64,000 bases of DNA from Burkholderia catarinensis. GTDB taxonomy: Bacteria > Pseudomonadota > Gammaproteobacteria > Burkholderiales > Burkholderiaceae. The notes under the pieces are model-generated. The model saw nothing but the letters and a program-made list of their open reading frames with translations. It ran no database searches and was not told where the DNA came from. The stretch's first letter is position 1. Every line of letters begins with the position of its first letter. Shown in pieces: positions 8,119 to 17,094 of this stretch. The stretch lies in the NCBI RefSeq assembly GCF_001883705.2, contig NZ_MDEQ02000025.1, positions 1 through 64,000 on the forward strand, given 5' to 3'. The position numbers were made by a program, and so were the translations under genes.

Positions 8119-10413
8119 ATGGTTACGACCCACAACCTCGGTTTTCCGCGCATCGGCGCGACGCGCGAACTCAAGTTCGGCCTCGAACGCTACTGGAAGG
8201 GCGAATCGTCGCGCGACGAGCTGAAGGCGCTCGGCGCCGAGCTGCGCCGGCGCCACTGGCACGACCAGCGCGATCTGGACCTTGCCCCGATCGGCGACTT
8301 CGCGTTCTACGACCAGGTGCTCGACATGAGCTTCACGCTCGGCAATCTGCCGAAGCGCGTGCAGGGTTTCCATGGCGACGTGCTCGACAACTATTTCCGC
8401 GTGGCGCGCGGCCGTTCGGCGCAGTCGGCGGAAGAGCATGCGGCGTGCTGCGGCGGTGTCGCGGCCGGCGAAATGACGAAGTGGTTCGACACGAACTACC
8501 ACTACATCGTGCCGGAGTTCCATGCGGACACGAACTTCTCGCTCGATCCGTCGCGCCTGCTGCAGCAATTGGCCGAGGCGAACGCGCAGGGCGTGGCCGC
8601 GAAGCCGGTGATCCTCGGCCCCGTCACGTACCTGTGGCTCGGCAAGGCGAAGGATGATTCCGATCGCCTCGCGCTGCTGCCGAAGCTGCTGCCCGTGTAC
8701 GGCGCGTTGCTCGACACGCTGACCGCGCAGGGCGTCGAATGGGTGCAGATCGACGAGCCGATTCTCGTCACCGAACTCGATGCCGAATGGCAGCAAGCCT
8801 TCAAGACCGCGTACGCCGCGCTCGAAACGCGCCGCATCAAGCTGCTGCTCGCGACGTACTTCGGCCAGTTGCAGGACAACCTGGCGCTCGCCGCGTCGCT
8901 GCCGGTCGACGGCCTGCATGTCGACGCGATCAACGCACGCGACGAAGTCGACGCGCTGGTGCGCGAACTGCCGGCCGAGTGCGTATTGTCGGTTGGCGCG
9001 ATCAACGGCCGCAACATCTGGAAGACGGACCTGAACGCGACGCTCGACTGGCTCGAACCGCTCGCGAAGCAGCTCGGCGCTCGCCTGTGGCTCGCGCCGT
9101 CGTGCTCGCTGCTGCACGTGCCGGTCGATCTCGCGAGCGAGGAAAAGCTCGACGCGGAGATCCGTTCGTGGCTCGCGTTCGCGCGGCAGAAGCTCGACGA
9201 ACTGAAGGTGCTCGCGACCGCGCTGAACGAAGGCCGCGACAAGGTGGCCGATGCGCTTGCCGCGAACGCCGCGGCGATCGAATCGCGCCGCAACTCGCCG
9301 CGCGTGAACAACCCGGCGGTGAAGGCCGCGATCGCGCGTATCGACGCGCAGCTCGGCAACCGCGCGAGCCCCTATACGCAGCGCGCGCCGAAGCAGTCGG
9401 CGCGACTGAACCTGCCGGCCTTCCCGACGACGACGATCGGCTCGTTCCCGCAGACCGCCGAAATCCGCCAGGCACGCAGCCGGTTCAAGGCCGGCGCGCT
9501 CGACGAAGCCGGCTACCGCACGGCGATGCAGGCCGAGATCGAACGCAGCGTCCGCGAACAGGAATCGCTCGAACTCGACGTGCTCGTGCACGGCGAAGCC
9601 GAGCGCAACGACATGGTCGAATACTTCGGCGAGCAGCTCGACGGCTACGCATTCAGCCGGTTCGGCTGGGTGCAGTCGTACGGTTCGCGCTGCGTGAAGC
9701 CGCCGATCCTGTTCGGCGACATCAGCCGCCCGCAGGCGATGACGGTCGAATGGATCGCGTACGCGCAGTCGCTGACGAACAAGCCGATGAAAGGCATGCT
9801 GACCGGCCCCGTAACGATCCTGAACTGGTCGTTCGTCCGCGACGACCAGCCGCGCTCGGTGTCGTGCTACCAGCTCGCGCTGGCGATCCGCGAGGAAGTG
9901 CTCGATCTCGAGAAGGCCGGCGTGCGCGTGATCCAGATCGACGAGGCCGCGCTGCGCGAAGGGCTGCCGCTGCGCCGCGCGCAATGGGGCGAGTACCTGA
10001 AATGGGCGGTCGAATCGTTCCGCATCACCGCGAACGGCGTGCGGGACGATACGCAGATCCACACGCACATGTGCTATTCGGAGTTCAACGACATCATCGC
10101 GTCGATCGCCGACATGGACGCGGACGTGATCACGATCGAGACGTCGCGCTCGGACATGGAGCTGCTCGATGCGTTCGACAACTTCAGGTATCCGAACGAG
10201 ATCGGGCCGGGCGTGTACGACATCCATTCGCCGAACATCCCGACGCAGGATCACATCGTCGGCCTGATGAAGAAGGCGGCCGAACGGATTCCGGCGGAAC
10301 GCCTGTGGGTGAACCCGGATTGCGGCCTGAAGACGCGCCAATGGGCGGAGGTGATTCCGGCGCTGACGAACATGGTCGCCGCCGCGAAGACGCTGCGCAG
10401 CCAGGTGCAATAA
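8119..10413 (+). CDS. metE: Cobalamin-independent methionine synthase
   Basis: A 764-residue cytoplasmic enzyme that transfers the methyl group of 5-methyltetrahydropteroyltri-glutamate to homocysteine, giving methionine. Both beta/alpha-barrel halves are present. The zinc ligands are intact in the C-terminal half: His650 and Cys652 in IHTHMCYS, Glu674 in ITIETSRSD and Cys735 in NPDCGLK. Each is offset by nine from the E. coli numbering. Length is normal for the family. It is read divergently from metR and probably under its control. Its presence beside a B12-regulated cobalt uptake module shows that the cell has a B12-free route to methionine. Confidence 0.98.
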   Translation: MVTTHNLGFPRIGATRELKFGLERYWKGESSRDELKALGAELRRRHWHDQRDLDLAPIGDFAFYDQVLDMSFTLGNLPKRVQGFHGDVLDNYFRVARGRSAQSAEEHAACCGGVAAGEMTKWFDTNYHYIVPEFHADTNFSLDPSRLLQQLAEANAQGVAAKPVILGPVTYLWLGKAKDDSDRLALLPKLLPVYGALLDTLTAQGVEWVQIDEPILVTELDAEWQQAFKTAYAALETRRIKLLLATYFGQLQDNLALAASLPVDGLHVDAINARDEVDALVRELPAECVLSVGAINGRNIWKTDLNATLDWLEPLAKQLGARLWLAPSCSLLHVPVDLASEEKLDAEIRSWLAFARQKLDELKVLATALNEGRDKVADALAANAAAIESRRNSPRVNNPAVKAAIARIDAQLGNRASPYTQRAPKQSARLNLPAFPTTTIGSFPQTAEIRQARSRFKAGALDEAGYRTAMQAEIERSVREQESLELDVLVHGEAERNDMVEYFGEQLDGYAFSRFGWVQSYGSRCVKPPILFGDISRPQAMTVEWIAYAQSLTNKPMKGMLTGPVTILNWSFVRDDQPRSVSCYQLALAIREEVLDLEKAGVRVIQIDEAALREGLPLRRAQWGEYLKWAVESFRITANGVRDDTQIHTHMCYSEFNDIIASIADMDADVITIETSRSDMELLDAFDNFRYPNEIGPGVYDIHSPNIPTQDHIVGLMKKAAERIPAERLWVNPDCGLKTRQWAEVIPALTNMVAAAKTLRSQVQ

Positions 10414-10417
10414 CGCG

Positions 10418-10483
10418 CGAACGCTGCATGCCTGCGGCCGCGATCGACGATCCGGCGATCCGTCGACAGGCACGCAGCGTTCG
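10418..10483. terminator. Long hairpin between convergent metE and the NCS1 permease gene
   Basis: CGAACGCTGC at 10418-10427 pairs perfectly with GCAGCGTTCG at 10474-10483. The stem continues past one mismatch with TGCCTG at 10429-10434 and CAGGCA at 10467-10472. The long loop has further self-complementary bases. It fills the gap between two convergent genes and can serve both strands, though neither side has a long T-run. Confidence 0.55.
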
Positions 10484-10503
10484 ATATCGCGGACCTTTCT
10501 CCA

Positions 10504-12006
10504 TCACGCGTGATCGTCGCGGGTGGTGCCGGCGAGGGTCTCGGGTGACGGCGCGTCGGCGATCACGCGCCGTTCGTGGTCGAGGTCGAGCGAGCGCGAC
10601 AGCAGCCAATACACGGCGCCCGCGACGACCAGCCCGACGAGCCAAGCGATGTCGACGCCGCCGAGCATCCGCGCGAACGGGCCGACGAACACGTCGCGAT
10701 TTGCCTCGGCGTCGAAGATGTAGAAGAACGGCACCATCGCCGCGAAGCCGGCCACGTACGCGACGATGCCGCGCGGTTGCCACGCGCCGTAGAGCCCGTT
10801 CGGCGTGAAGAAATGCGCGATCGCATAGTGGCCGCGCCGCACGAAGAAATAATCGACGAGATTCACCGCGGTCCACGGCACGAGGAAGTAGAGCATCAGC
10901 GTCAGGAACGTCTGCAGCAGGGCGATGCCGTTGCCGCGGATCGCGAACACGCACGCGAGCACGAACGTGCTGATCGCGACGATCGACGCGACGCGCGCGC
11001 GACGGGTCGGCCGGATCGGCACGATCGAATCGGCGGCGGTCAGCACGGTCAGCATCGCGCTGTATGCGTTGAGCGCGATGATCGGCAGGAAGCCGACCAG
11101 CGACACGATCGCGATCAGCTTGCCGAGGCCCGGCACGAGCGACGTGCCGACGTCGTTCATCGCGACGAGCGCGTCGGCGGCGTGCAGCTTCTGCGCGAGC
11201 CAAGCGCCGAGGCCGATCATCCAGGTGCCCGACAGCGACGCGCCGGCGAAGATCACCGCGATCAGCTTCGCGCGGCTCGTGTTTTTCGGCAGATAGCGCG
11301 AATAGTCCGACACGTACGGCGCATACGAGATGTTGTAGCTCGCGGCAATCGCGAACTGCGTCGCGAACGCGATCAAGTTGAAGCCCGGCGCGGCGGCCGG
11401 CGCAACGGCGGCGTGTGCCGGCGCCGCATGGCCGAACGCGAGCGCGAGCGTGACGAGCGCATAGAGCGGCAGGGTCGCGATCAGCGCCCACGTGAATGTC
11501 CGGTGCATCAGGTCGTGGCCGTAGATGGCGAGCAGCGCGCCGGTTGCCACGGCCGCGACCGCGACGAAGCCGCCGTCGATCCCGAATACGTTGTGCACGC
11601 CGTCGACCATCAGCGACACGTTGACGACATTGAAGCCGACGAATACGAACAGCGTCGCGAGCAGCGCGACGATCACGCCGCGATAGCCGAACTGCGCGCG
11701 CGACTGGATCATCTGCGGCAGGCCCATCTCCGGCCCCTGCGAGCCGTGAAACGCCATGAAGATCGTGCCGAACATGATCCCGAGCGCACCCGCGAGTGTC
11801 GTCCAGCCCGCGGACAGGCCCATGCCGGGCCCGACGAAGCCGATCGAGATCGTGAAGAAATGGAAGTTGCCGAGAAACCAGAACGGCCCCTGGCTCGCGA
11901 GTTTCGCGTGGCGTTCGTGTTCCGGGACGTAGTCGATCGAGCGGTGCTCGATCGCGAGGCCGGCCGGTTCGGCGCGGCCGAGGTCGAGGGTGTCGGGGCG
12001 GTTCAT
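10504..12006 (-). CDS. NCS1-family purine/cytosine-type permease
   Basis: A 500-residue protein with about 12 hydrophobic segments. The first conserved helix pair (GNFHFFTISIGFVGPGMGL) and the following GPEMGLPQMIQSRAQFGYRG match the NCS1 nucleobase:cation symporter family. Later SYNISYAPYVSDYSRYLP also fits. The substrate may be a nucleobase, allantoin-like ureide or a related nitrogen compound. It lies on the same strand as the MHS transporter and ureohydrolase, but a terminator separates it from them. ATG 12006 was chosen from the family N-terminus; the upstream frame to 12234 is Arg-rich and non-coding in character. Confidence 0.88.
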   Translation of the reverse strand: MNRPDTLDLGRAEPAGLAIEHRSIDYVPEHERHAKLASQGPFWFLGNFHFFTISIGFVGPGMGLSAGWTTLAGALGIMFGTIFMAFHGSQGPEMGLPQMIQSRAQFGYRGVIVALLATLFVFVGFNVVNVSLMVDGVHNVFGIDGGFVAVAAVATGALLAIYGHDLMHRTFTWALIATLPLYALVTLALAFGHAAPAHAAVAPAAAPGFNLIAFATQFAIAASYNISYAPYVSDYSRYLPKNTSRAKLIAVIFAGASLSGTWMIGLGAWLAQKLHAADALVAMNDVGTSLVPGLGKLIAIVSLVGFLPIIALNAYSAMLTVLTAADSIVPIRPTRRARVASIVAISTFVLACVFAIRGNGIALLQTFLTLMLYFLVPWTAVNLVDYFFVRRGHYAIAHFFTPNGLYGAWQPRGIVAYVAGFAAMVPFFYIFDAEANRDVFVGPFARMLGGVDIAWLVGLVVAGAVYWLLSRSLDLDHERRVIADAPSPETLAGTTRDDHA

Positions 12007-12140
12007 GACGGCTTGTCTCCAGGGTCGCGCGCGGTTCGTCGATGCGACCGCGTGCGCCTGCCTGCCGCGACACGTCGTGGCAGGCAATGAATATCGGGGG
12101 ATGCGGGGCGGTGCGGCACACCGCCGGACAGCTCGATGAA

Positions 12141-12167
12141 AACGGGCAGGCGAAGCGCCTGCCCGTT
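12141..12167 (-). terminator. Rho-independent terminator after the MHS transporter gene
   Basis: AACGGGCAGGCG at 12141-12152 and CGCCTGCCCGTT at 12156-12167 form a perfect 12-bp stem with a 3-nt loop. On the minus strand the stem ends in TTTTCATC. It lies 8 bp past the stop of the gene at 12176-13501 and separates it from the NCS1 permease gene. Confidence 0.85.
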
Positions 12168-12175
12168 GCGGGACG

Positions 12176-13501
12176 TTACGCGGTGCGCACGCCGTGCGGC
12201 AGCGGCTCGTTCGTCTTGCGGGGCGCACCCGCATCGTCGATGCTCACACGGGGCGAGATCAGCCACACGCACAACGACGACAGGATCGCGGCACTCGTGT
12301 ACTGGATCGCGAGCGGCCACCATTGCGGCGCGGTGTTCTGCGCGATGAGGGTCGCGACCAGCGGCGTGAGGCCGCCGGCGAGCGCGCCGCACACCTGGTA
12401 CGCGATCGAGATTGCCGTGTAGCGGATCCGCGCGACGAAGATGCCGCTGACGAAGCCCGCGACCACCGAGTAGTAGCCCGATTCCGCGAGCGTCGCGAGG
12501 CCGACGCCGACGGTGATCGACAGCGGCGTGCCCATGTGCACGAGCGGCAGCATCAGGAACGGGACGATCGCAGCCCACGCGCCGGTGATCAGCAGCACGC
12601 GCGTCGTGCCGAAGCGCTGCGCGAGAAACGCGGCCGCGAGCTGTACGACGAACTGCAGCACCGCGACGATCGTCATGCAATGCAGCACCATCGACCGGTC
12701 GAGCGACAGGAACTGCGTCGCGTAGCTGATCATGAAGATGTTGCTGAAATACACGCCGGCGATGCCGTACACGTTCGCGCCGATCGCGAGCAGCAGCAGC
12801 GGCCAGTACTTGAGCGCTTCGCGCAGCGGTTTTTGCGCGATGTTGCCGCTCTTCCTGACTTCCTCGAACTCGGGCGACTCGGACACGCTCGCGCGGATCA
12901 CGAAGCCGACGATCAGCAGTACGGAACTTGCCAGGAACGGCACGCGCCAGCCCCAGCTCATCATGTCGTCCTTCGACAGCGTGCTGATCGCACCGAACGC
13001 GAGCATCGACAGGATCAGGCCGCTCGCGCTGCCGAGTTGCGCGAACGACGCGAAGAACGTGCGCTTGCCTTCGGGCGCATGCTCGCCGGCGAGCAGCACC
13101 GCGCCGCCCCATTCGCCGCCGACCGCGATGCCCTGCAGCACGCGCATCAGCACGAGCAGGACCGGCGCCAGCATGCCGGCCTGCGCATGGGTCGGCAGCA
13201 GGCCGATCGCGACCGTCGACACGGCCATCAGCATCAGCGTCGCGAGCAGCGAACGCTTGCGGCCGAAGCGGTCGCCGAGGTAGCCGAACATCACGCCGCC
13301 GAGCGGCCGCGCGAAGAAGCCGACCGCGAACGAGCCGAACGACGCGAGCAGGCTGACGAAACGGTTTTCGCCGGGAAAGAACAGCGGCCCGAACACGATG
13401 GCGGCGGCGGTCGCGTAGCTATAGAAGTCGTACCACTCGATCGTGGTGCCGACGAACGACGCGAGCGCCGCCCGCTTCGGTTGTTTGACGGATGTCCCCA
13501 T
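12176..13501 (-). CDS. MFS transporter of the metabolite:H+ symporter (MHS) family
   Basis: A 441-residue inner-membrane protein. Residues 18-27 contain FVGTTIEWYDFYSY, and RPLGGVMFGYLGDRFGRKRSL carries the loop signature of MHS transporters (relatives of ProP, KgtP and ShiA). VLQGIAVGGEWGGA is also diagnostic. It lies 55 bp downstream of the ureohydrolase gene on the same strand, so it probably imports the substrate of that enzyme, such as a guanidino acid. That substrate is inferred from context only. The gene ends in a strong terminator. Confidence 0.9.
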   Translation of the reverse strand: MGTSVKQPKRAALASFVGTTIEWYDFYSYATAAAIVFGPLFFPGENRFVSLLASFGSFAVGFFARPLGGVMFGYLGDRFGRKRSLLATLMLMAVSTVAIGLLPTHAQAGMLAPVLLVLMRVLQGIAVGGEWGGAVLLAGEHAPEGKRTFFASFAQLGSASGLILSMLAFGAISTLSKDDMMSWGWRVPFLASSVLLIVGFVIRASVSESPEFEEVRKSGNIAQKPLREALKYWPLLLLAIGANVYGIAGVYFSNIFMISYATQFLSLDRSMVLHCMTIVAVLQFVVQLAAAFLAQRFGTTRVLLITGAWAAIVPFLMLPLVHMGTPLSITVGVGLATLAESGYYSVVAGFVSGIFVARIRYTAISIAYQVCGALAGGLTPLVATLIAQNTAPQWWPLAIQYTSAAILSSLCVWLISPRVSIDDAGAPRKTNEPLPHGVRTA

Positions 13502-13556
13502 CGTTATATGTGCTCCTCTGCAATCCTCTGATCTGGAATAAGTCGTGATGCCTGGG

Positions 13557-14513
13557 TCAGTCGCGGTACGCGACGCCCGGCAGCACGCACAGCAGCTCGT
13601 ATGCGAGGTTCGCGCCGAGCAGCGCCGTGGTGCCGAACGGGTCGTACGGCGGCGCGACTTCGACGAGATCGCAGCCGACGATGTTCAGCCCCTTCGCACC
13701 GCGGATGATCTCGAGCGCCTGCGGCACCGTGAGGCCCGCGATTTCCGGCGTGCCGGTGCCCGGCGCGTAGGCCGGATCGATGCCGTCGATGTCGAAGCTG
13801 ATGTAGACGGGCGTGTCGCCGACGCGTGCGCGTACTTCCTCCATCAGCGGCGCGAGCGACTTGTTCCAGCATTCCTCGGCCTGGACGACGCGGAAGCCCT
13901 GCTCGCGGCACCAGTCGAAATCCTCGGCGGCGTAACCGGTGCCGCGCAGGCCGATTTGCGTGACCTTGTCGCCGTGCAGCAGGCCTTCCTCGACCGCGCG
14001 GCGGAACGGCGTGCCGTGCGCGATCTTTTCGCCCATCATCGTATCGTTCACGTCGGCGTGTGCATCGACGTGGATCAATGCAACCTTGCCGTGCTTGCGG
14101 TGGATCGCGCGCAGGATCGGCAGCGCGATCGTATGGTCGCCGCCGAGCGTGATCGGCTTGCAGTCGTGCTCGAGGATCGCGTCGTACGCGGCTTCGATAC
14201 GCGCGATGGAGTCGTGCAGGTTGTACGGGTTGATCGCGACGTCGCCGACGTCGGCGATCTGCAGCGAATCGAACGGCGCGGCGCGCGTGGCCATGTTGTA
14301 CGGGCGCAGCAGCACGGATTCGGTACGGATCTGGCGCGGGCCGAAGCGCGCGCCGGTGCGGTTGGACGTGCCGAGATCGAACGGCACGCCGACGAAGCAC
14401 GCGTCGAGGCCTTCGGCGCTCGCCACGTGCGGCAGGCGCATCATCGTTGCGATGCCGCCGCAGCGCGGCATTTCATTGCCGCCGAGCGGCTGGAAATGGG
14501 TGTGGTCGTTCAT
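13557..14513 (-). CDS. gbuA: Agmatinase-family ureohydrolase, probably guanidinobutyrase
   Basis: A 318-residue binuclear-manganese hydrolase that releases urea from a guanidino compound. The metal-binding motifs are intact: GGDHTIALP, HVDAHADVND and SFDIDGIDPAYAPGTGTPE. The N-terminal QPLGGNEMPRCGGIATMMRLP and the overall sequence resemble pseudomonad guanidinobutyrase (GbuA) more than classical SpeB. The next gene is a divergent LysR regulator, as with gbuR. The expected product of 4-guanidinobutyrate hydrolysis is 4-aminobutyrate plus urea. ATG 14513 was chosen to give the family N-terminus. Agmatine or guanidinopropionate as substrate cannot be excluded. Confidence 0.85.
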   Translation of the reverse strand: MNDHTHFQPLGGNEMPRCGGIATMMRLPHVASAEGLDACFVGVPFDLGTSNRTGARFGPRQIRTESVLLRPYNMATRAAPFDSLQIADVGDVAINPYNLHDSIARIEAAYDAILEHDCKPITLGGDHTIALPILRAIHRKHGKVALIHVDAHADVNDTMMGEKIAHGTPFRRAVEEGLLHGDKVTQIGLRGTGYAAEDFDWCREQGFRVVQAEECWNKSLAPLMEEVRARVGDTPVYISFDIDGIDPAYAPGTGTPEIAGLTVPQALEIIRGAKGLNIVGCDLVEVAPPYDPFGTTALLGANLAYELLCVLPGVAYRD

Positions 14514-14617
14514 GGGGGTGTCTCGTCCGATGTGGGGTTGCCGTATCATGCGACGCGGCCTGACGCACAGTTTTACGCGCTCCACCGGGAAAGAAGAATG
14601 CGAAGATATCGACGTAA

Positions 14618-14637
14618 ACATCGATTTCCATCGATGT
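14618..14637. promoter_or_regulatory. Perfect palindrome just upstream of the LysR gene, probable operator
   Basis: ACATCGAT at 14618-14625 and ATCGATGT at 14630-14637 form a perfect 8-bp inverted repeat with a 4-bp spacer. It lies 10 bp before the LysR start at 14648 and 105 bp before the ureohydrolase start. The position fits an autoregulatory LysR site that also controls the divergent gene. No experiment supports it. Confidence 0.5.
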
Positions 14638-14647
14638 ATGGAAGGGG

Positions 14648-15565
14648 ATGAGCGTGCTGGGGAATCTGTCGACCCTCGATCTGCGGTTGATCCGCGTATT
14701 TCTCGCGGTCACGGACGCGGGCGGCGTATCGGCCGCGCAGGTGGTGCTGAACGTCGGGCAGTCGACGATCAGCGCGCAACTGTCGTCGCTCGAGACGCGG
14801 CTCGGCTACCGGCTCTGCGAGCGCGGCCGCAGCGGCTTCCGGCTCACGCCGAAGGGCGAACGGTTCCACGCGATGAGCCGCAAGCTGCTCGCGGCGCTCG
14901 ACGAGTTCGGGATGGCCGCGCGGCACATGGACCGCCAACTGGTCGGCACGCTGAACATCGGCCTGATCGGCCATACGCCGGTGAGCCAGAACGCGCGGAT
15001 CGCCGAGGCGATCGCCGCGTTCCGCACGCGCGACGAGGCCGTGCGGTTCTCGATCTCCGTGCGCGCGCCGGGCGATCTCGAGGAGAAGCTGCTGGCCGAC
15101 GAGATCCAGATCGCGGTCGGCTACTTCTGGCACCGCGTGCCGTCGCTGCACTACACGCCGCTGTTCATCGAGCGCCAGGTCGCGTACTGCGGCCGCGGCC
15201 ATCCGCTGTTCGACGGCGCCGGCGCGCTGACGCCGGCCGACGTCGCGGGCTTCGAATGGGCGTGGCGCTCGTATCCGTTGCCGGAGGCGCAACTGTCGAC
15301 GACGCCCGACCGCGTGACCGCGACCGCCGACAACATGGAGGCCGTCGCGCTGCTGATCCTGTCCGGCCACCACCTCGGCTACCTGCCGCAGCACTTCGCG
15401 GCGCCGTATGTCGCGCAGGGGCTGCTTGCGCCGCTCAATCCGGAGCAACTGCGCTACGACGTCACGTTCCACATGGTCGTCGCGCGCGACGGGCGCGGTA
15501 ATCCGCTCGTGGAGGCGTTTCTCGAGGACCTCGAGCGCGCGCACCAGTCGCCCGACATCGCGTGA
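14648..15565 (+). CDS. LysR-family regulator, GbuR-like, divergent from the ureohydrolase
   Basis: A 305-residue protein with an N-terminal helix-turn-helix (about residues 10-65; GGVSAAQVVLNVGQSTISAQLSSLE) and a periplasmic-binding-like co-inducer domain. The start ATG follows GGAAGGGG, a good ribosome binding site. Its divergent pairing with the guanidinobutyrase-type gene predicts that it activates that gene in response to its substrate. It ends 63 bp before the convergent Lrp-type gene. Confidence 0.87.
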   Translation: MSVLGNLSTLDLRLIRVFLAVTDAGGVSAAQVVLNVGQSTISAQLSSLETRLGYRLCERGRSGFRLTPKGERFHAMSRKLLAALDEFGMAARHMDRQLVGTLNIGLIGHTPVSQNARIAEAIAAFRTRDEAVRFSISVRAPGDLEEKLLADEIQIAVGYFWHRVPSLHYTPLFIERQVAYCGRGHPLFDGAGALTPADVAGFEWAWRSYPLPEAQLSTTPDRVTATADNMEAVALLILSGHHLGYLPQHFAAPYVAQGLLAPLNPEQLRYDVTFHMVVARDGRGNPLVEAFLEDLERAHQSPDIA

Positions 15566-15628
15566 CGCCGCCGCTGCCGTTGCCGACAAGGTGAACGAGC
15601 GTTACGCCGGCGCGGCCCGCTGCGCACG

Positions 15629-16093
15629 TCACGGCACGGGCAACCCCGCGTCGTGCTTCACTTCGCGCAGCGACAGCGCGGATTCGATCGACGTCACGCC
15701 CGGCAGCGTCCGCAGCGAGTCGCGCAGGAACGTGCCGTAATCGTCGAGGTCGCGCGCGACCACCTGCAGCAGGTAGTCGGCGGTGCCCGCGACGTTGTGG
15801 CACGCCAGGATCCGCTCGATGCCGAGCACCTCCCGTTCGAACCGGTCGGCGACCTTGCGGTCGTGTGTCGCGAACCGCACGAGCACGAACGCGACGACGC
15901 CGTAGCCGAGCGCCTGGCGCGACAACTGCGCGCGGTAGCGCTCGATGTAGCCGTCGCTTTCGAGTCGTTTCAGGCGCCGCGCGCAAGGCGTCTCGGACAG
16001 GCCGACGGATTCGGCGAGACGCGCGATCGGCAGGCGGCCGTCGCGCTGCACCGCGGCGAGGATCGCGCGGTCGGTTTTGTCGAGCTCGGTCAT
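15629..16093 (-). CDS. Lrp/AsnC-family transcriptional regulator
   Basis: A 154-residue protein with the Lrp layout. The DNA-binding domain spans about residues 1-60 (LDKTDRAILAAVQRDGR, SVGLSETPCARRLKRLE), followed by a RAM effector domain with VLGIERILACHNVAGTADYLLQVVARDLDDY. It is divergent from a LysE/RhtB exporter, so it probably senses an amino acid and controls its export. Three related sequence elements lie in the shared intergenic region. Confidence 0.92.
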   Translation of the reverse strand: MTELDKTDRAILAAVQRDGRLPIARLAESVGLSETPCARRLKRLESDGYIERYRAQLSRQALGYGVVAFVLVRFATHDRKVADRFEREVLGIERILACHNVAGTADYLLQVVARDLDDYGTFLRDSLRTLPGVTSIESALSLREVKHDAGLPVP

Positions 16094-16094
16094 A

Positions 16095-16155
16095 TTGGCG
16101 GAATCCTTGTTCTGATTTCATGATTGTGGCGGATTCCCCTATGGATCGCCAATCC
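16095..16155. promoter_or_regulatory. Repeated TTGGCGGAATCC-like elements between the Lrp-type and exporter genes
   Basis: TTGGCGGAATCC at 16095-16106 and GTGGCGGATTCC at 16126-16137 are direct repeats whose starts are 31 bp apart, about three helical turns. A third related element reads in the opposite direction at 16143-16155 (reverse complement GGATTGGCGATCC). Lrp proteins often bind phased repeats as octamers, so this is a likely operator for the divergent pair. Confidence 0.5.
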
Positions 16156-16226
16156 TGAGTCTAAGAAGGCCAATAATCCCTCCGTCTTCAGCGGCAACAT
16201 ATCGTCATGAAAGACAGGGGCAGACC

Positions 16227-16850
16227 ATGATTTCCACGCATTTGCTGTTGATTTATCTCGCCGCGCTGGCAGCCATCTACGCGGTGCCGGGGCCGGACAT
16301 GGCGCTTGTGCTGCAGACCAGCATCGGCCGCGGCGTGCGGCCGGGGATGGCGGCGGCGGCCGGCCTGTCGCTCGCGCGGACCGCGCACGTGACGCTGTCC
16401 GCGTGCGGCGTCGCGGCGCTGATCCGCAGTGCGCCGTGGCTGTACGAGGTGATCCGCTACGGCGGCGCGCTTTATCTCGCGTATGTGGCGATCCAGGTGT
16501 TCCGCTCGCCGGTCTTTGCGCTCGGCGAAGGCGATGCGGCGGCGGCCGGCGCGCTGCGACAGTCGTTCGTGAAGGGCTTGCTGACGAACCTGCTGAATCC
16601 GAAGGCGCTGCTGTTCTGCTCGGTGCTGCTGCCGCAGTTCGTGCGGCCCGAGGCCGGGCCGGTCGTGTTGCAGATGTTCGAGCTCGGCGCGCTGCTGGTT
16701 GCGGCCGGCGTGTGCTTCGACCTCGCTTGCGTGTTCGGCGCGTCGCGCATCGCGGCCTGGATGCGCGCGCATCCGCTGGCGCAGACCGTGCAGCGCTGGA
16801 CGTTTTCCGCGGCGCTGATCGGTTTCGCGCTGCGCCTGTCGATGGATTGA
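16227..16850 (+). CDS. LysE/RhtB-family amino-acid exporter
   Basis: A 207-residue inner-membrane protein with about six hydrophobic segments. The signature AVPGPDMALVLQTSIGRGVRPG at residues 19-40 and the LTNLLNPKALLF motif in the middle are diagnostic of RhtB/LysE exporters. The divergent Lrp-type gene is its likely regulator. The exported amino acid is unknown. The start codon follows GGGGCAGACC, a modest ribosome binding site. Confidence 0.92.
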   Translation: MISTHLLLIYLAALAAIYAVPGPDMALVLQTSIGRGVRPGMAAAAGLSLARTAHVTLSACGVAALIRSAPWLYEVIRYGGALYLAYVAIQVFRSPVFALGEGDAAAAGALRQSFVKGLLTNLLNPKALLFCSVLLPQFVRPEAGPVVLQMFELGALLVAAGVCFDLACVFGASRIAAWMRAHPLAQTVQRWTFSAALIGFALRLSMD

Positions 16851-17094
16851 GCGTCGACGCGGCGTCGTGCCGGCGCAGGTCGCGCGACGCGGCATCGGAT
16901 GAGGGCCGTGCGCAACGCCGGCCCGCGCGGGCGCCCCGTTGCAGAAGGGCGTGCGCGCAAATCGTCTGACTGATCTAAACTTCCTGTTACTTCGCGCTGT
17001 CGCGAACCCGACCGACCGAACGGAACCGTCTCCCGCCGGCCCTGTCCGATTTCCTGGCTGTTCCGTGCAACGCGGTACCAAGGAGGGTCTGAAC

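Noticed and set aside
8098..10473. Minus-strand open frame of 791 codons antisense to metE
   Set aside because: metE has all four zinc ligands and normal length.
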